Assembly (NCBI RefSeq): GCF_000381545.1
Contig: NZ_KB906675.1
Span: 358,777-422,776, forward strand
Reading direction: 5' to 3'
DNA length: 64,000 nt
Origin: Rhodonellum psychrophilum GCM71 = DSM 17998
GTDB taxonomy: Bacteria; Bacteroidota; Bacteroidia; Cytophagales; Cyclobacteriaceae
Made by a program: the position numbers and the translations under genes. Under the pieces are notes generated by a model. It searched no databases. It was not told the DNA's origin and was given only the letters and a program-made list of their open reading frames with translations. The stretch's first letter is position 1. The number at the start of each line of letters is the position of its first letter. This document shows positions 51,301 to 60,253 of the stretch, piece by piece.

Positions 51301-53406
51301 TACACCCACGTTTGCATGTGCCAAGAAATTGGTGGCTCCTTTGGAAGGTGTCAGTACCCAATCCTCACCAAATGTATAGGCATTTCCAAAGGCATTCCCG
51401 GCATCGCATCCATTGAGCAACAACATTGGATATTTCCCACGATTGTTGTAGCCCATTGTGGGGTCGGAAGCAAAGCCTATTTCCAAATCTATGATCGAAG
51501 GTGCACCGTGACCGAAAAAAGTAATGAGACTTGTCCCCCTGTTCACATCACCGGAAATATCTATCAATTCGATGGTGGAATTGGAACGCTTTCTATAAGT
51601 GGTCACATTTGCCCCCATGAAAGGTGCCTCGGCGATGGTTTTGAATCCATTCAGGAAATTGAAATACCGTGTCAACTCAAATGCAGAGACCCCTCCACTC
51701 AGGTGGACAATTTCTTTTTGCCAAGGTTCGGTAGCTCCCAATGCATCTTTTTCCTTCACCTTTTCCAGATAGCTGGCTACTTGATCCGGGGTTCTGGCGG
51801 GGATTCGTCCAAGGGGAATAGCCGCTACAAACGGATTTTCGGGATCCAAGCCTATCGAAAAATTATTATCCGAATAGGGATACCCTGCCGGCGGAATCAA
51901 ATCTTGAAACGAGAATATGGAGGGTTTTTTCCTATAAAAATAATTCACCGCCCCTTCCCTAGCCGTAGAAAACATGCCCATGGATCTTCCCATCAATAAC
52001 AAGTATTCAGGCTTGTGAACTGGATAATATTTCCTTAAAAATTCATAGATGGCCAAGGGAGATTTCTCCCCAAATGTAAACTGATCATAGAGCTCATCAA
52101 TATTAACCACGAGGGTGTCATAGCCTCCACCTTCCGATGAGGCACGGTGAGCGGCATAAGCAATCACGGGATCCGAATAGGATGCTGTTGGCCTCCTCAA
52201 AGATTTATGTGCCAAAATGATGAAATCTGCGGGTTGGCGCAATACATTTCTAAACATCACTTTTCGCATGACATTGATTTCGGTCACATTGAGTCGGTTT
52301 TCAACCCATATTTTGCTCATTTGGGTTGGCATTCCTGCTCTAAATTTCAATTTATCTGCCTCTTTTATCAAAGGAATGACTTTTGGATCAAGAGGGTTTG
52401 AAATTTCAAAGGCAGCATAATTGGCCAAAACCCCATCAACCTCCATCACTTGATCACCAGGACCGAGGATAAAAGTTTCTTGTTTAAAATCCCCACTTGT
52501 GACTTTTTTGGGATACGTGATCCTAAAATACGCCATTCCAACATTGTCGGTTGGACCGGGACCCATTGACGCAACCTGTAAAGTCAAACTCCCATCGGAA
52601 TTGAAGTCATTGGAGGTAAAGGAGAATTCAGTGTTGATGGCTTCAAAATTTTTGAACTCCAAGCGTCCCAATTCGCGGAGGCTTCCTGAGTTCTGACCGA
52701 CACTCACCACGGTTAGGTGGGGATTTGCGGAGAACCCCGTAATCCCAATTTCCAGTTTTGCATTTCCTGATTGGGCAATATTTCCCAAGTCGCCTAAAAT
52801 AATATTTCTCGGAGCACCCTTCACAATCGGAGTACTCATCCAACCCTGCCCCTCCTCGAATTCAGCCAATCTGGTTCCTGGACTGTAACTCCAGCTCAAA
52901 TTATATTGATCGGAAAAGACCCTCAGATATTCCGTTTGGTAAGATTCTGGAGTTGGGAGATTGAGAACCGGATTGGCACCATTGGCCATCCTTTTCCCTA
53001 AAACACCCGGTGTAATGGTCAAGAAAAAAGCGGTGGAATCATTGTGTGTATTGTAGAGCACATTTCCAACATAAGAGGGATTGCTGTACAATTTGGCATC
53101 CAAGGTCCCATCATTCCTTTTCCCAAAAAATTCAATAAAATCTCCCATATCAAATCGACCATCTTGCTCACCGGAAATCGCTACAGATATTTCTTCTCCC
53201 CTATGGTACACCCTTACATTTCGGGGATCAAAAGTATTGGGATCAATCCCTGAGGCAGACAATGTGGTGAAGGAAATTCTATGGATCCCATCATGGGCCG
53301 TTGGGATTTTATAATAGGCTTGGTCAAAATTGATCCAGCTTTCTTGTGCGAAGCCAAAGCAAGTAGATATGAAATAAAATAAGACAAGGGTAAATTTTTT
53401 ATTCAT
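48379..53406 (-). CDS. C25-family cysteine peptidase, PorU-like (type IX secretion), long form
   Basis: A secreted protein of 1675 residues. Residues 1-20 are a signal peptide. The gingipain-like C25 domain spans roughly 380-770 with catalytic H633 (TFFGHGAPSIIDLE) and C667 (LLLNGCDAGNAFG), and D-rich segments upstream. Immunoglobulin-like and domain-of-unknown-function regions follow. The C-terminus (FYPYPNPFSTSVRFVF, then GRVIREILQDE, then QLANGVYIYRVLV) is a FlgD-like/T9SS sorting-domain fold, unusual for PorU proper. PorU acts as the sortase that removes T9SS signals and attaches A-LPS. The next gene on the strand is a PorV/PorQ-family barrel, as in porU-porV pairs. The assignment PorU versus another C25 peptidase is not settled here. 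Confidence 0.85.
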   Translation of the reverse strand: MNKKFTLVLFYFISTCFGFAQESWINFDQAYYKIPTAHDGIHRISFTTLSASGIDPNTFDPRNVRVYHRGEEISVAISGEQDGRFDMGDFIEFFGKRNDGTLDAKLYSNPSYVGNVLYNTHNDSTAFFLTITPGVLGKRMANGANPVLNLPTPESYQTEYLRVFSDQYNLSWSYSPGTRLAEFEEGQGWMSTPIVKGAPRNIILGDLGNIAQSGNAKLEIGITGFSANPHLTVVSVGQNSGSLRELGRLEFKNFEAINTEFSFTSNDFNSDGSLTLQVASMGPGPTDNVGMAYFRITYPKKVTSGDFKQETFILGPGDQVMEVDGVLANYAAFEISNPLDPKVIPLIKEADKLKFRAGMPTQMSKIWVENRLNVTEINVMRKVMFRNVLRQPADFIILAHKSLRRPTASYSDPVIAYAAHRASSEGGGYDTLVVNIDELYDQFTFGEKSPLAIYEFLRKYYPVHKPEYLLLMGRSMGMFSTAREGAVNYFYRKKPSIFSFQDLIPPAGYPYSDNNFSIGLDPENPFVAAIPLGRIPARTPDQVASYLEKVKEKDALGATEPWQKEIVHLSGGVSAFELTRYFNFLNGFKTIAEAPFMGANVTTYRKRSNSTIELIDISGDVNRGTSLITFFGHGAPSIIDLEIGFASDPTMGYNNRGKYPMLLLNGCDAGNAFGNAYTFGEDWVLTPSKGATNFLAHANVGVDVYLRRYSESIYAKAFSDSSMIYQPIGMVKKEAEKLFFLRYGTSPLNRGHTEQLVMLGDPAVRLFPANKADYSLKDDEVTLGSYAGEAFNALSDSLRLTFVVRNLGRADMDSVDFRINRRLPDGTSIQFDPKLIGPVLRKDTIEFVVPNRGLAAFGENIFTIEINRSRAVEEMTYVNNVITITRFIPLSGTINLLPTSFGIVNEKEIELFSQIPGKSVEERNLILQIDTDADFSSSRRRENRLTTANLARWKVNLFQNVAEKDSVTFYWRSRFLEPKAEESQDWTVSSFTYIKNGPEGWIQREKPELETNQLDNLEIDPVKREWKYKDTKLNIGVFTFGTQADSLTFRNTQFFLNEVPYILDNVNNANSRLCPNGSLGLVAFDQKSLTPYLVISVPGFDILDGRSCGRVPQVIQSVRNANITGPGQTMLLDYVNGLKTGDFVVIFSVGNVNFSDWPDAAFEKLKEVGANEATLRNLKTGDPYVLFGKKGMKPGEAMEIVSKQNIALETNEQVIEFSTEMNGYFTSGSILTPRIGPSSEWKSFFNNVKNRDWFNEEFAYFDVLGVRGNGEEQVLLSNIQESQLDLTMISTELYPFLRLRYSMEDTLSTAPALLDKWQVNYTGVPEGVLVLKNKEKEIQLQEGQEAILNFEFINISKFDFQDSITVEWEFNNTTQRKIEKFSKKIPAIKSGGSHAFSIDFNSIGRAGLVKVEVFANPRIFMEQTFRNNFIDLGAFFVVTPDNSTAILDVNFDGVYIMDGDIVSPTVLIHALLKNENTLVLKRDTVGMELYLKRICENCQFERMNFSNPKISWSPATENNSFEVELHPGPLEDGMYTFRVVTADLGVDKPYEINFEVINEATITNFYPYPNPFSTSVRFVFTVTGSEVPDQIKIQIMTVTGRVIREILQDELGMVRIGNNISEYAWDGKDEFGDQLANGVYIYRVLVRKDGQFMEPRATAGDKGFKQGYGKMYLLR

Positions 53407-53416
53407 ATCCTTTATA

Positions 53417-54529
53417 TCAATCGTTCCAACCCTTATTCAGCCTAAACCTAGGGTCATGTTCGTTCAAACTCACCTTAACACTGACCACGTGTGAATAAGG
53501 CGTTTGGGAAACACCTCCAATATCAGTCAAAGCATAATCTATTTGAAATTTTTCGTTTAGAAAAAGGCCCAAACCAAAACTGGGTTTCCATGACATATAA
53601 TAAGATGCATCAAAATCCTTGATCTTTTGCACATTGCTTCCCCCTGCCCGGACAAAGACCATTTTTTTAAAGCCCGCTTCCAGACCAATTTTTGGATCGA
53701 TGCTCATGATTTCAGACCTGATGATCGTATTCCTTTTTCCATCGAAAGTGAAATCCAAATCCAAAACCCCTTGTAAAGTGAATTCGTCATTGATGTCAAA
53801 GTCGCGGGTCAAGCTGAAAATCGCGCGGGGCAAGGTGAGTTCTATGGAATTGAGGGGGACTTCATTGTTGGTTTTGGAATAGACTTCCCGAACCATGTCG
53901 GCATTGTGAGACCAAGCGTTGAAGGTGGTGGTCACATCCCGGAGCATGATGCCAACCCTCCACTGGTCCAAGAGAATGATTCCTCCCAAATCCAAGCCAA
54001 AACCCCAGGCATGTGCAAACTTGCCCACATTTCGGTGAATGACTTTGGTGTTCATGCCGACTTTGAATTTGTCGCTTACATCCCGGGCATAGGAAAGTAT
54101 GAGCGCATAATCCGCGGCATTGAAGAACTGGATATTGTTATAATTCAAGGCGCCATTCGCATCGTATAAAAATCGGGTGTCCGGAATGTCATCCACCCCA
54201 AATCGAATCAGGGAAATCGCGATCTGATTGTCCTCTTGGATATTGGTACTGAATCCGGCATAGTCAAATTTGGCGATGCCCGCAAAGTACTCGGCGTGCA
54301 TTAAGGAGAATTCGTTTTGATGCTTGATTCCCAATAGGCCTGCTGGATTCCAGTAGGCAGCGGTAACATCCCGAACGGAGGAAACCTGTGCACCTCCCAT
54401 TGCCAAGGCTCGTGCTCCAATGCCGATGTTCATAAATTCATTGGAATACTTGGGCACAATACTTTGGGCTTGGGAAGACCCAAACCAAAAAACCATCCAT
54501 AAACCGAGTAAAAGTTTTGAAATTTTCAA
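53417..54529 (-). CDS. PorV/PorQ-family outer-membrane barrel protein
   Basis: A 370-residue outer-membrane protein with signal peptide (KISKLLLGLWMVFWFGSSQAQ). The start of the mature barrel, GIGARALAMGGAQVSSVRDVTAAYWNPAGL, is the family hallmark (RALAMGGA...YWNPAGL). PorV is the shuttle that ferries T9SS cargo to the PorU sortase; PorQ is an anchor for PorU-PorZ. The gene lies 10 bp upstream of the C25 peptidase on the same strand, so the two are co-transcribed. The match is closer to the PorV/PorQ superfamily than to either member, so no symbol is given. Confidence 0.85.
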   Translation of the reverse strand: MKISKLLLGLWMVFWFGSSQAQSIVPKYSNEFMNIGIGARALAMGGAQVSSVRDVTAAYWNPAGLLGIKHQNEFSLMHAEYFAGIAKFDYAGFSTNIQEDNQIAISLIRFGVDDIPDTRFLYDANGALNYNNIQFFNAADYALILSYARDVSDKFKVGMNTKVIHRNVGKFAHAWGFGLDLGGIILLDQWRVGIMLRDVTTTFNAWSHNADMVREVYSKTNNEVPLNSIELTLPRAIFSLTRDFDINDEFTLQGVLDLDFTFDGKRNTIIRSEIMSIDPKIGLEAGFKKMVFVRAGGSNVQKIKDFDASYYMSWKPSFGLGLFLNEKFQIDYALTDIGGVSQTPYSHVVSVKVSLNEHDPRFRLNKGWND

Positions 54530-54931
54530 TTAAATCAGGTTAATCACCTGTGCAAAGTAAAAATAAAAACGAATCAAATTGCGTAAAGCACAAAAAATAA
54601 ACGCTGTTCAATTGGCTGAAAAGTGTTCGGTTTTGAACAAAGGATTGTTCACTAAAACCACAACGGAAAGTGATTTTATCAAAACTGTATCTTGTCCTTA
54701 AAAATATTCCATTCGTAGGGTTTTGGGCAAAAAGTGCTTAAAATTAAAAATAACAAAGAAAATCAATCCTCGTGCTCTTTTTTTAGGCGAATATGACACA
54801 AGGAAACTGGTATTACAGGGTACCTGATTTAACTTTGGTATAGTTTTTCTTTCCTTATCAGAAAATGGAGGGAAAAATACGGCTGAAATCACCTTGGATT
54901 TTCCTCGAAAAAAAATTTAAATCCAAATCTT
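54530..54931. other. Divergent intergenic region, PorV/PorQ gene versus padR
   Basis: About 400 bp with no credible gene. TAACTTTG at 54830-54837 fits a -7 box for the padR operon about 95 bp upstream of its start. The ORF on the minus strand at 54698-54892 has no family features and is rejected. Confidence 0.4.
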
Positions 54932-55261
54932 ATGAATGCTTCAAACACCCAGATACAAATGCGGAAAGGCCTCTTGGAATTCTGCATTTTGCATATCATT
55001 TCCAGAGGGGAAGCCTATGCATCCGACATGATCGAAGAACTGACAGCGGCAAAGATGATCGTAGCGGAAGGAACCTTGTATCCTTTACTCAACAGGTTGA
55101 AAAACGCATCCTTGGTCGCTTACAAATGGGTGGAGTCCGAATCCGGTCCACCTAGGAAATATTACACCATTACCGAAGAGGGGCTTGGTTTTTTAAACAC
55201 CCTGACTGAGACATGGGCTTCTTTGGTCGCCTCTACCCAATTAATCACTTCAAAGCGATAA
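54932..55261 (+). CDS. PadR-family transcriptional regulator
   Basis: A 109-residue winged-helix protein with PadR signatures: QMRKGLLEFCILHIISRGEAYASDMI, AEGTLYPLLNRLKNASLV and GPPRKYYTITEEG. PadR proteins repress neighbouring genes and respond to small molecules or stress. It starts 3 bp before the PspC-type gene, which it most likely regulates, an arrangement common in Bacteroidota. No clear palindromic operator was identified upstream. Confidence 0.93.
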   Translation: MNASNTQIQMRKGLLEFCILHIISRGEAYASDMIEELTAAKMIVAEGTLYPLLNRLKNASLVAYKWVESESGPPRKYYTITEEGLGFLNTLTETWASLVASTQLITSKR

Positions 55262-55264
55262 GTC

Positions 55265-57163
55265 ATGAAAAAGACAATAAGTATAAATATCAGTGGGATC
55301 CTTTTCCATATCGAAGAGGATGGATATGCCACCCTAAAAAAGTATCTGGAGGCAATCAACAGACATTTTTCCCATTATAAGGACAACCAAGAAATCATAT
55401 CGGATATCGAAAACCGGATCGCCGAAATATTTCTGAGCAATCTCAAAAACAACAAACAGGTGATCACCGCTGAAAATGTGGCCAACTTGATGGAGAAAAT
55501 GGGGACAATTGCCGATTTCAAGGCAATGGAGGAAGACATGCCAGAAACTGTGTTTGGGAAAGAAAAAGAGGAGAATGATTTCTACAAATACATCACCCCT
55601 CCGAATCTGGAAGGAAAAGGCTACAAAAAATTGACCCGGTTGGAAAACCGTAAAATCCTAGGTGGAGTATGTGCTGGTTTGGCGCATTATCTGGCAGTGG
55701 ACCCTCTTTGGACACGGTTGGTGGCCATTCTTCTCCTTTTCAGTGGCAGCTTGCGCTTCGGCAGTTTTGGGATCAATACCTTTCCTTGGAACTTCAATTT
55801 CTCTATTGGTGGATTTGCCTTGATCGCATACATCGTGCTTTGGGTCATTTTGCCGGTGTCGTATGAAGACCCCGAAGACAAAAACATCAAAAAACTTTAC
55901 CGAAATCCAGATGATAGGACTTTGGGAGGTGTCGCCAGTGGATTGGCAGCCTACTTCAATGTGGAAGTCATTTGGGTTCGTTTGATCTTTATTGGATTGA
56001 TCTTCGCGGGTGGTGCAGGTTTGGTGATTTACCTGATCCTTTGGATCATTACCCCTGCTGCAAAATCCATAACCGAAAGAATCCAGATGAAAGGTGGAGC
56101 CATCACCTTGGACAATATCGAAACGACCATCAAGGAAAACCTGAATCCAATTCCCAAAAGGGAAGAAAGTCAAGGTAGAAAAATTCTTTTGGCGCCATTT
56201 CGCTTCTTAGGAAAAGTAATCAATGCACTGGGTGAGGCTTTGGGTCCCTTGGGAAAATTCCTCATCTCCATCATCCGGGTAATCTTTGGATTGATCATCT
56301 TCTTTATAGGAACGGCATTGACTCTTGCTCCCTTGGCATTGTTGGGTGTTTATTTCGAGGTTATTCCACAGAATTATTCAGGTTCAGGTTGGACCAATGA
56401 TTTCCCCATGACTTGGATCACCGAGATCATGCCTGTTTGGTTGGCACTCGCCATTGCAGTGGCCATCTTGATTCCAGGGATCATCATCCTTCTCCTCGGC
56501 ATCAGTGTATTGGTGAAAAAGAGCATCATTGATGGCAGGTTTGGCTTGGTGGCCTTGGGAATCTGGTTGTTGAGTTTGGGGATTTGTGCTTTTCAAGTTC
56601 CAAGAATGATCACACAGTTCAAAACCGAGGCTACACAATCGGTGGAAAATCCCATTGATGTTTCAGACAAAACATTGATCCTGAAATCGGTGGATACCAG
56701 AGATGACAGTGGTTTTTTTGAGGCGGTAAGCCTCAAACTCCAAGGCACGGACAACGAAAAACCAATTCTGATCCAGAAATTGAAATCGAGGGGAAAAAGC
56801 TACCAGGATGCCTTGAAAAATGCTGAAGCTATCAAATACAATTATACCATGATGGACTCGGTTTTGACCTTCGAGAGAGGAATTGACTTGAACCAAATGG
56901 ATAAATTCAGAGGTCAAAAGATTGATTTGGTCTTGGAAATACCCTACGAAAAACCCTTTGTATTGGACAAATCGATTCTATCCATCATCAAAGGAACCAT
57001 CCACAGCAACGGATATAAAATCCGAGATGTCAATTCCCGCAACCATTGGGTATTCAATGAAATGGGGTTGCTTTGCCTGACTTGTAGCAATGACACCAAG
57101 GTTTCAAAAATCGACAGTCTCTCCCGGGCAAAATTTGAGGATGCCTACTTTATGAATCGCTAG
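55265..57163 (+). CDS. Membrane stress protein with two PspC domains
   Basis: A 632-residue inner-membrane protein. Residues 1-100 form a soluble N-terminal domain (NISGILFHIEEDGYATLKKYL) of a type often found in front of PspC in Bacteroidota. Two PspC domains follow (KKLTRLENRKILGGVCAGLAHYL at about 118, and KLYRNPDDRTLGGVASGLAAYF at about 210), each with a following helix pair. Further helices near 330-350 and 390-440 and a C-terminal periplasmic beta-rich part complete it. PspC senses membrane stress. The gene is 3 bp from padR and 80 bp from a small lipoprotein gene. Confidence 0.88.
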   Translation: MKKTISINISGILFHIEEDGYATLKKYLEAINRHFSHYKDNQEIISDIENRIAEIFLSNLKNNKQVITAENVANLMEKMGTIADFKAMEEDMPETVFGKEKEENDFYKYITPPNLEGKGYKKLTRLENRKILGGVCAGLAHYLAVDPLWTRLVAILLLFSGSLRFGSFGINTFPWNFNFSIGGFALIAYIVLWVILPVSYEDPEDKNIKKLYRNPDDRTLGGVASGLAAYFNVEVIWVRLIFIGLIFAGGAGLVIYLILWIITPAAKSITERIQMKGGAITLDNIETTIKENLNPIPKREESQGRKILLAPFRFLGKVINALGEALGPLGKFLISIIRVIFGLIIFFIGTALTLAPLALLGVYFEVIPQNYSGSGWTNDFPMTWITEIMPVWLALAIAVAILIPGIIILLLGISVLVKKSIIDGRFGLVALGIWLLSLGICAFQVPRMITQFKTEATQSVENPIDVSDKTLILKSVDTRDDSGFFEAVSLKLQGTDNEKPILIQKLKSRGKSYQDALKNAEAIKYNYTMMDSVLTFERGIDLNQMDKFRGQKIDLVLEIPYEKPFVLDKSILSIIKGTIHSNGYKIRDVNSRNHWVFNEMGLLCLTCSNDTKVSKIDSLSRAKFEDAYFMNR

Positions 57164-57243
57164 GACCAACATTTCATTTTGCAATTCAATCCTATTGGAG
57201 ACCAGAGACCAATAAAAAACGGAAATAACAAGTCTACAACGCT

Positions 57244-57612
57244 ATGAATAAAATTTATCGATTATCTGTCCTCATCCTTTTTATTGGTTTTATGGGGTCA
57301 TCCTGTAAAAACAAACCTGCTGATCCAACGGTGACCTATGAGGTCACGACCAATAATAATAATTTTGACATTTATTATTTGGATGGAACTGGGAAAGAAA
57401 TCCACGAAACAATCACCGAAAATTACTGGACCATATCCTTTATCGGTAAGAAGAACGACCCTGTTTCCCTGTCAGTAAAGGCTAATGATCTAAATGATCA
57501 CATCGCTGCAAAAATAATTTATGACGGAAAACCAATTAAAGAAGTAACCACTTATGGCCAAAAGAGTGGAGAGAAAATTTCAGCTGAAATCTCAACAAAA
57601 CTTCCCTATTGA
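57244..57612 (+). CDS. Small lipoprotein, MmpS-like beta fold
   Basis: A 122-residue lipoprotein with lipobox GSSCKN (Cys near 21). The mature part (TVTYEVTTNNNNFDIYYLDG, then WTISFIGKKNDPVSLSVKAN) has the short beta-sandwich pattern of MmpS-like periplasmic proteins. It follows the PspC gene on the same strand by 80 bp and is closed by a strong terminator, so it is likely part of the same stress operon. Function unknown. Confidence 0.65.
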   Translation: MNKIYRLSVLILFIGFMGSSCKNKPADPTVTYEVTTNNNNFDIYYLDGTGKEIHETITENYWTISFIGKKNDPVSLSVKANDLNDHIAAKIIYDGKPIKEVTTYGQKSGEKISAEISTKLPY

Positions 57613-57664
57613 TACAGTTGGCATCAGTCTATTAAAAAACAAATTCAGAACTAACACCTTTCCC

Positions 57665-57716
57665 AACCGCGGAATTTGACTGAGATTATCCAGCCAAATT
57701 CCGCGGTTATTTTTTA
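57665..57716 (+). terminator. Terminator of the padR-PspC operon
   Basis: A 13-bp perfect stem AACCGCGGAATTT / AAATTCCGCGGTT with an 18-nt loop followed by ATTTTTTA. Confidence 0.9.
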
Positions 57717-57776
57717 AAAAAAACCTTTCAAACTATCTGAATCCTTGTATTTTTACTAAACTTAAACCCAGAATTT

Positions 57777-59177
57777 ATGAAGATTCAGATAAAATTTTTA
57801 GGGGGAGCCAAATCCGTAACCGGCTCCAGGTATTTATTGGAAGTCGATCATACTAAAATCCTGGTGGATTGCGGTCTATTCCAAGGGCTTAAAGCGTTGA
57901 GATTGAGAAATTGGGAAAGTTTCCCAATTTCTCCCTCCAAGATTGACATGGTGATTTTGACACACGCCCATATCGATCACAGCGGTTATTTACCCAAATT
58001 GGTCAAGGAAGGCTTCAATGGCCCGATATACTGTACTTATCCCACGCTGGATCTTGTCCAGATCTTATTGGCTGATTCCGCAAAACTGCAGGAAGAAGAA
58101 GCCGCTTATGCCCAAAAGAAAGGGTATTCCAGACACGAAAAACCGGAACCCTTGTATACCGTAGAAGATGCCAAAAAGGTCTTTCCAATGTTGGTTGGGG
58201 TGGAAATGGAAACGGAAACAGTGATCAATGAAAACATCAAATTCACCTATTACAATGCCGGCCATATCCTCGGGGCAGCCATCCTAAAAATAAAAGTGAA
58301 AGGGGAGCAACAGGAAAAGAAAATCGTCTTTTCCGGGGATTTGGGAAGGTACCACGACCCTCTACTCAATCCACCTTCTAGACTTCCTTTCGCCGATGTG
58401 CTCCTGATGGAGTCCACTTATGGAAACCGCATACCGGAAAAACGCTATCCAGAAGAGGAACTTGGAAGAGCGATCAGGGAAACTTACGCAAAAGGAGGGA
58501 TTTCCTTGATCCCTGCTTTTGCTGTGGGCAGAACCCAACTGATCCTCTATCACCTCCACAGGCTTCAGCAAAAGGGTAAAATCCCGAATATCCCGATTTA
58601 TGTCGACAGCCCGATGGCCATTGATGTCACCAAATTGTACAAGCATTATGGCCACTATCACCGGCTTGGGCCTCTTTTTGAAGAGGAGGGCAGTAACCCC
58701 TTCTCCTTTAAGAATCTTCATTATTACCAAAGCCAGGAAGCTTCCATGTCACTCAATCACATCCGTGGAGACGCTATCATCATTTCTGCCAGCGGGATGG
58801 CTACTGGAGGAAGGGTCTTGCACCACTTGTACCACCGATTGCCAAATGAGCAGGACAGTGTCATATTCGTAGGCTATCAGGCTGAGGGAACCCGAGGCCG
58901 CAAACTTCTTGACGGAGATGAAACCGCCAGAATGTACGGTATTGATGTTCCTGTCAAAGCTTCGGTCTATTATATCGAAGGTTTGTCTGCACATGCGGAT
59001 CAGGACGAACTGATGGAATGGGCAGAGGGTTTTACCAGCAAGCCGAAAATCACCTTTCTTATCCACGGAGAAATTGCGGCCTCCGAATCAATGGCCAAAA
59101 AAATCAATGAAGAGTTGGAATGGCAAACAGTTGTTCCCAATTACTTGGAATCGTTCGTGCTGTTTGATGGGATTTAA
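57777..59177 (+). CDS. MBL-fold beta-CASP RNA-processing-type hydrolase
   Basis: A 466-residue metallo-beta-lactamase-fold protein with HxHxDH (THAHIDHSGYLP) and GGAKSVTGSRYLL at the start, the beta-CASP insert (VLLMESTYGNR, then GISLIPAFAVGRTQLILYHL), and motifs ASGMATGGRVLHHLYHRL and LSAHADQDELMEW. These define the CPSF-73/YSH-like bacterial branch, usually RNA endo- or exonucleases. Two zinc ions would be bound. It has a terminator on each side, so it is a single-gene unit. Confidence 0.93.
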   Translation: MKIQIKFLGGAKSVTGSRYLLEVDHTKILVDCGLFQGLKALRLRNWESFPISPSKIDMVILTHAHIDHSGYLPKLVKEGFNGPIYCTYPTLDLVQILLADSAKLQEEEAAYAQKKGYSRHEKPEPLYTVEDAKKVFPMLVGVEMETETVINENIKFTYYNAGHILGAAILKIKVKGEQQEKKIVFSGDLGRYHDPLLNPPSRLPFADVLLMESTYGNRIPEKRYPEEELGRAIRETYAKGGISLIPAFAVGRTQLILYHLHRLQQKGKIPNIPIYVDSPMAIDVTKLYKHYGHYHRLGPLFEEEGSNPFSFKNLHYYQSQEASMSLNHIRGDAIIISASGMATGGRVLHHLYHRLPNEQDSVIFVGYQAEGTRGRKLLDGDETARMYGIDVPVKASVYYIEGLSAHADQDELMEWAEGFTSKPKITFLIHGEIAASESMAKKINEELEWQTVVPNYLESFVLFDGI

Positions 59178-59214
59178 GGAGGTCAAACAAGGAAACTGCG
59201 AATGATTCCCCAAG

Positions 59215-59260
59215 GCAAAAGCCCTCAAAATCATGATTTTGAGGGCTTTTGCTTTTTTTT
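59215..59260 (+). terminator. Terminator of the beta-CASP gene
   Basis: Perfect 38-bp palindrome with arms GCAAAAGCCCTCAAAATCA and its complement, followed by T8. Confidence 0.95.
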
Positions 59261-59476
59261 GTAACTATTGGAAATAAAATTGATCTCAGAAATCTAAAAA
59301 ATGTCAGAACTGTTACAGCGACTGGAAAATACTGTTTTTGGTGTTTCAGTTATTGGAAAACACTCATCCAAGGTTTAACCCTTGTATGCATTAACATTTC
59401 TACTTGAGCCAAAAATCACTTACGAATCAGTCATTTGTTCACTGTTTTTGTCTTCACCATATCGGTTAGCCGACTT

Positions 59477-59548
59477 ATTCTCCAAATAGTCTGATTTTCT
59501 TGCAGTTTCCATCCCGATGGGAAACGGAATGTATATTTCGGGTTTTAG
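59477..59548 (+). repeat. Dispersed stem-loop repeat, copy 3 of 3
   Basis: ATTCTCCAAATAGTCTGATT starts a block matching copy 1 (25269) in the same orientation to TTTCGGGTTTTAG. The stem here is GTTTCC-ATC / GAT-G-GGAAAC with one bulged base. It is placed between the beta-CASP terminator and the acetyltransferase gene. Confidence 0.78.
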
Positions 59549-59579
59549 CGAGAAAATTCAAATTTACTTTATAATCCCG

Positions 59580-60032
59580 TCATACTATTTTTTCAAAACA
59601 CAAACTTCCTGCTATCCCCTCGTATTGACCATAGTTGGGAATCAATGAGAAACCGCTCTTTTTGTACAGACCAATGGCCTCGGTCTGCCTGATTCCTGTT
59701 TCCAAAATACATCTTTTATAAGAAAGTTCTTTGGCCCAAATCTCCAATTCTGATAATATGGATGAAGCGATTCCCTTTCCCCTACTCTCCTTGTCCACAA
59801 ACATGCGCTTGATTTCCATCGTGTCCGAATCGAATTCTTTGATCGCACCACAACCCACCGACTCCCCATTTTCATAGACCAAAACGACATACCTGATCTT
59901 GTCTATTTTATTGAACTGATTGTAGAAACCATGGTCGGCACCATCCGTAATGGCCAATCCAGCATCAAGCTTTTTGACGAGTGCAATGAAATCGGGATTT
60001 TGGGAATCTGTCCTGATGGTACGTTCCATTTT
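59580..60032 (-). CDS. GNAT-family N-acetyltransferase
   Basis: From ATG 60032 (MERTIRTDSQNPDF) this is a 150-residue GNAT protein with VVLVYENGESVGCGAIKEF as the beta4-beta5 region, the acetyl-CoA loop RMFVDKESRGKGIASSIL, and the C-terminal GLYKKSGFSLI. It would transfer an acetyl group from acetyl-CoA to an amine; the substrate is unknown. The frame is open to 60110 but the upstream part (ISIWCLLNLCLFRD) is unlike the family. It is divergent from the ECF sigma factor gene. Confidence 0.9.
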   Translation of the reverse strand, partial: KMERTIRTDSQNPDFIALVKKLDAGLAITDGADHGFYNQFNKIDKIRYVVLVYENGESVGCGAIKEFDSDTMEIKRMFVDKESRGKGIASSILSELEIWAKELSYKRCILETGIRQTEAIGLYKKSGFSLIPNYGQYEGIAGSLCFEKIV

Positions 60033-60253
60033 TGAATAAGTTGATTGGAGAATATCCCGAAATAAACACAAATTCAGCAAACACCAAATGGAAATCACAA
60101 TTGATTTCAAGCCAAAAACCCCATATATCAGTGGGAAAATTCAAGACAGTTGTATCTTTATAAATCAAAAAACAGAAAAATTTAACCTTTTTTCACCAAT
60201 CCATGCAACCTATTTTCCATTTTATGTATCTCCCTATTTGAAAGTCATTCCGC

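Noticed and set aside
54698..54892. 64-codon ORF on the minus strand
   Set aside because: Low-complexity sequence in a promoter region without family features.
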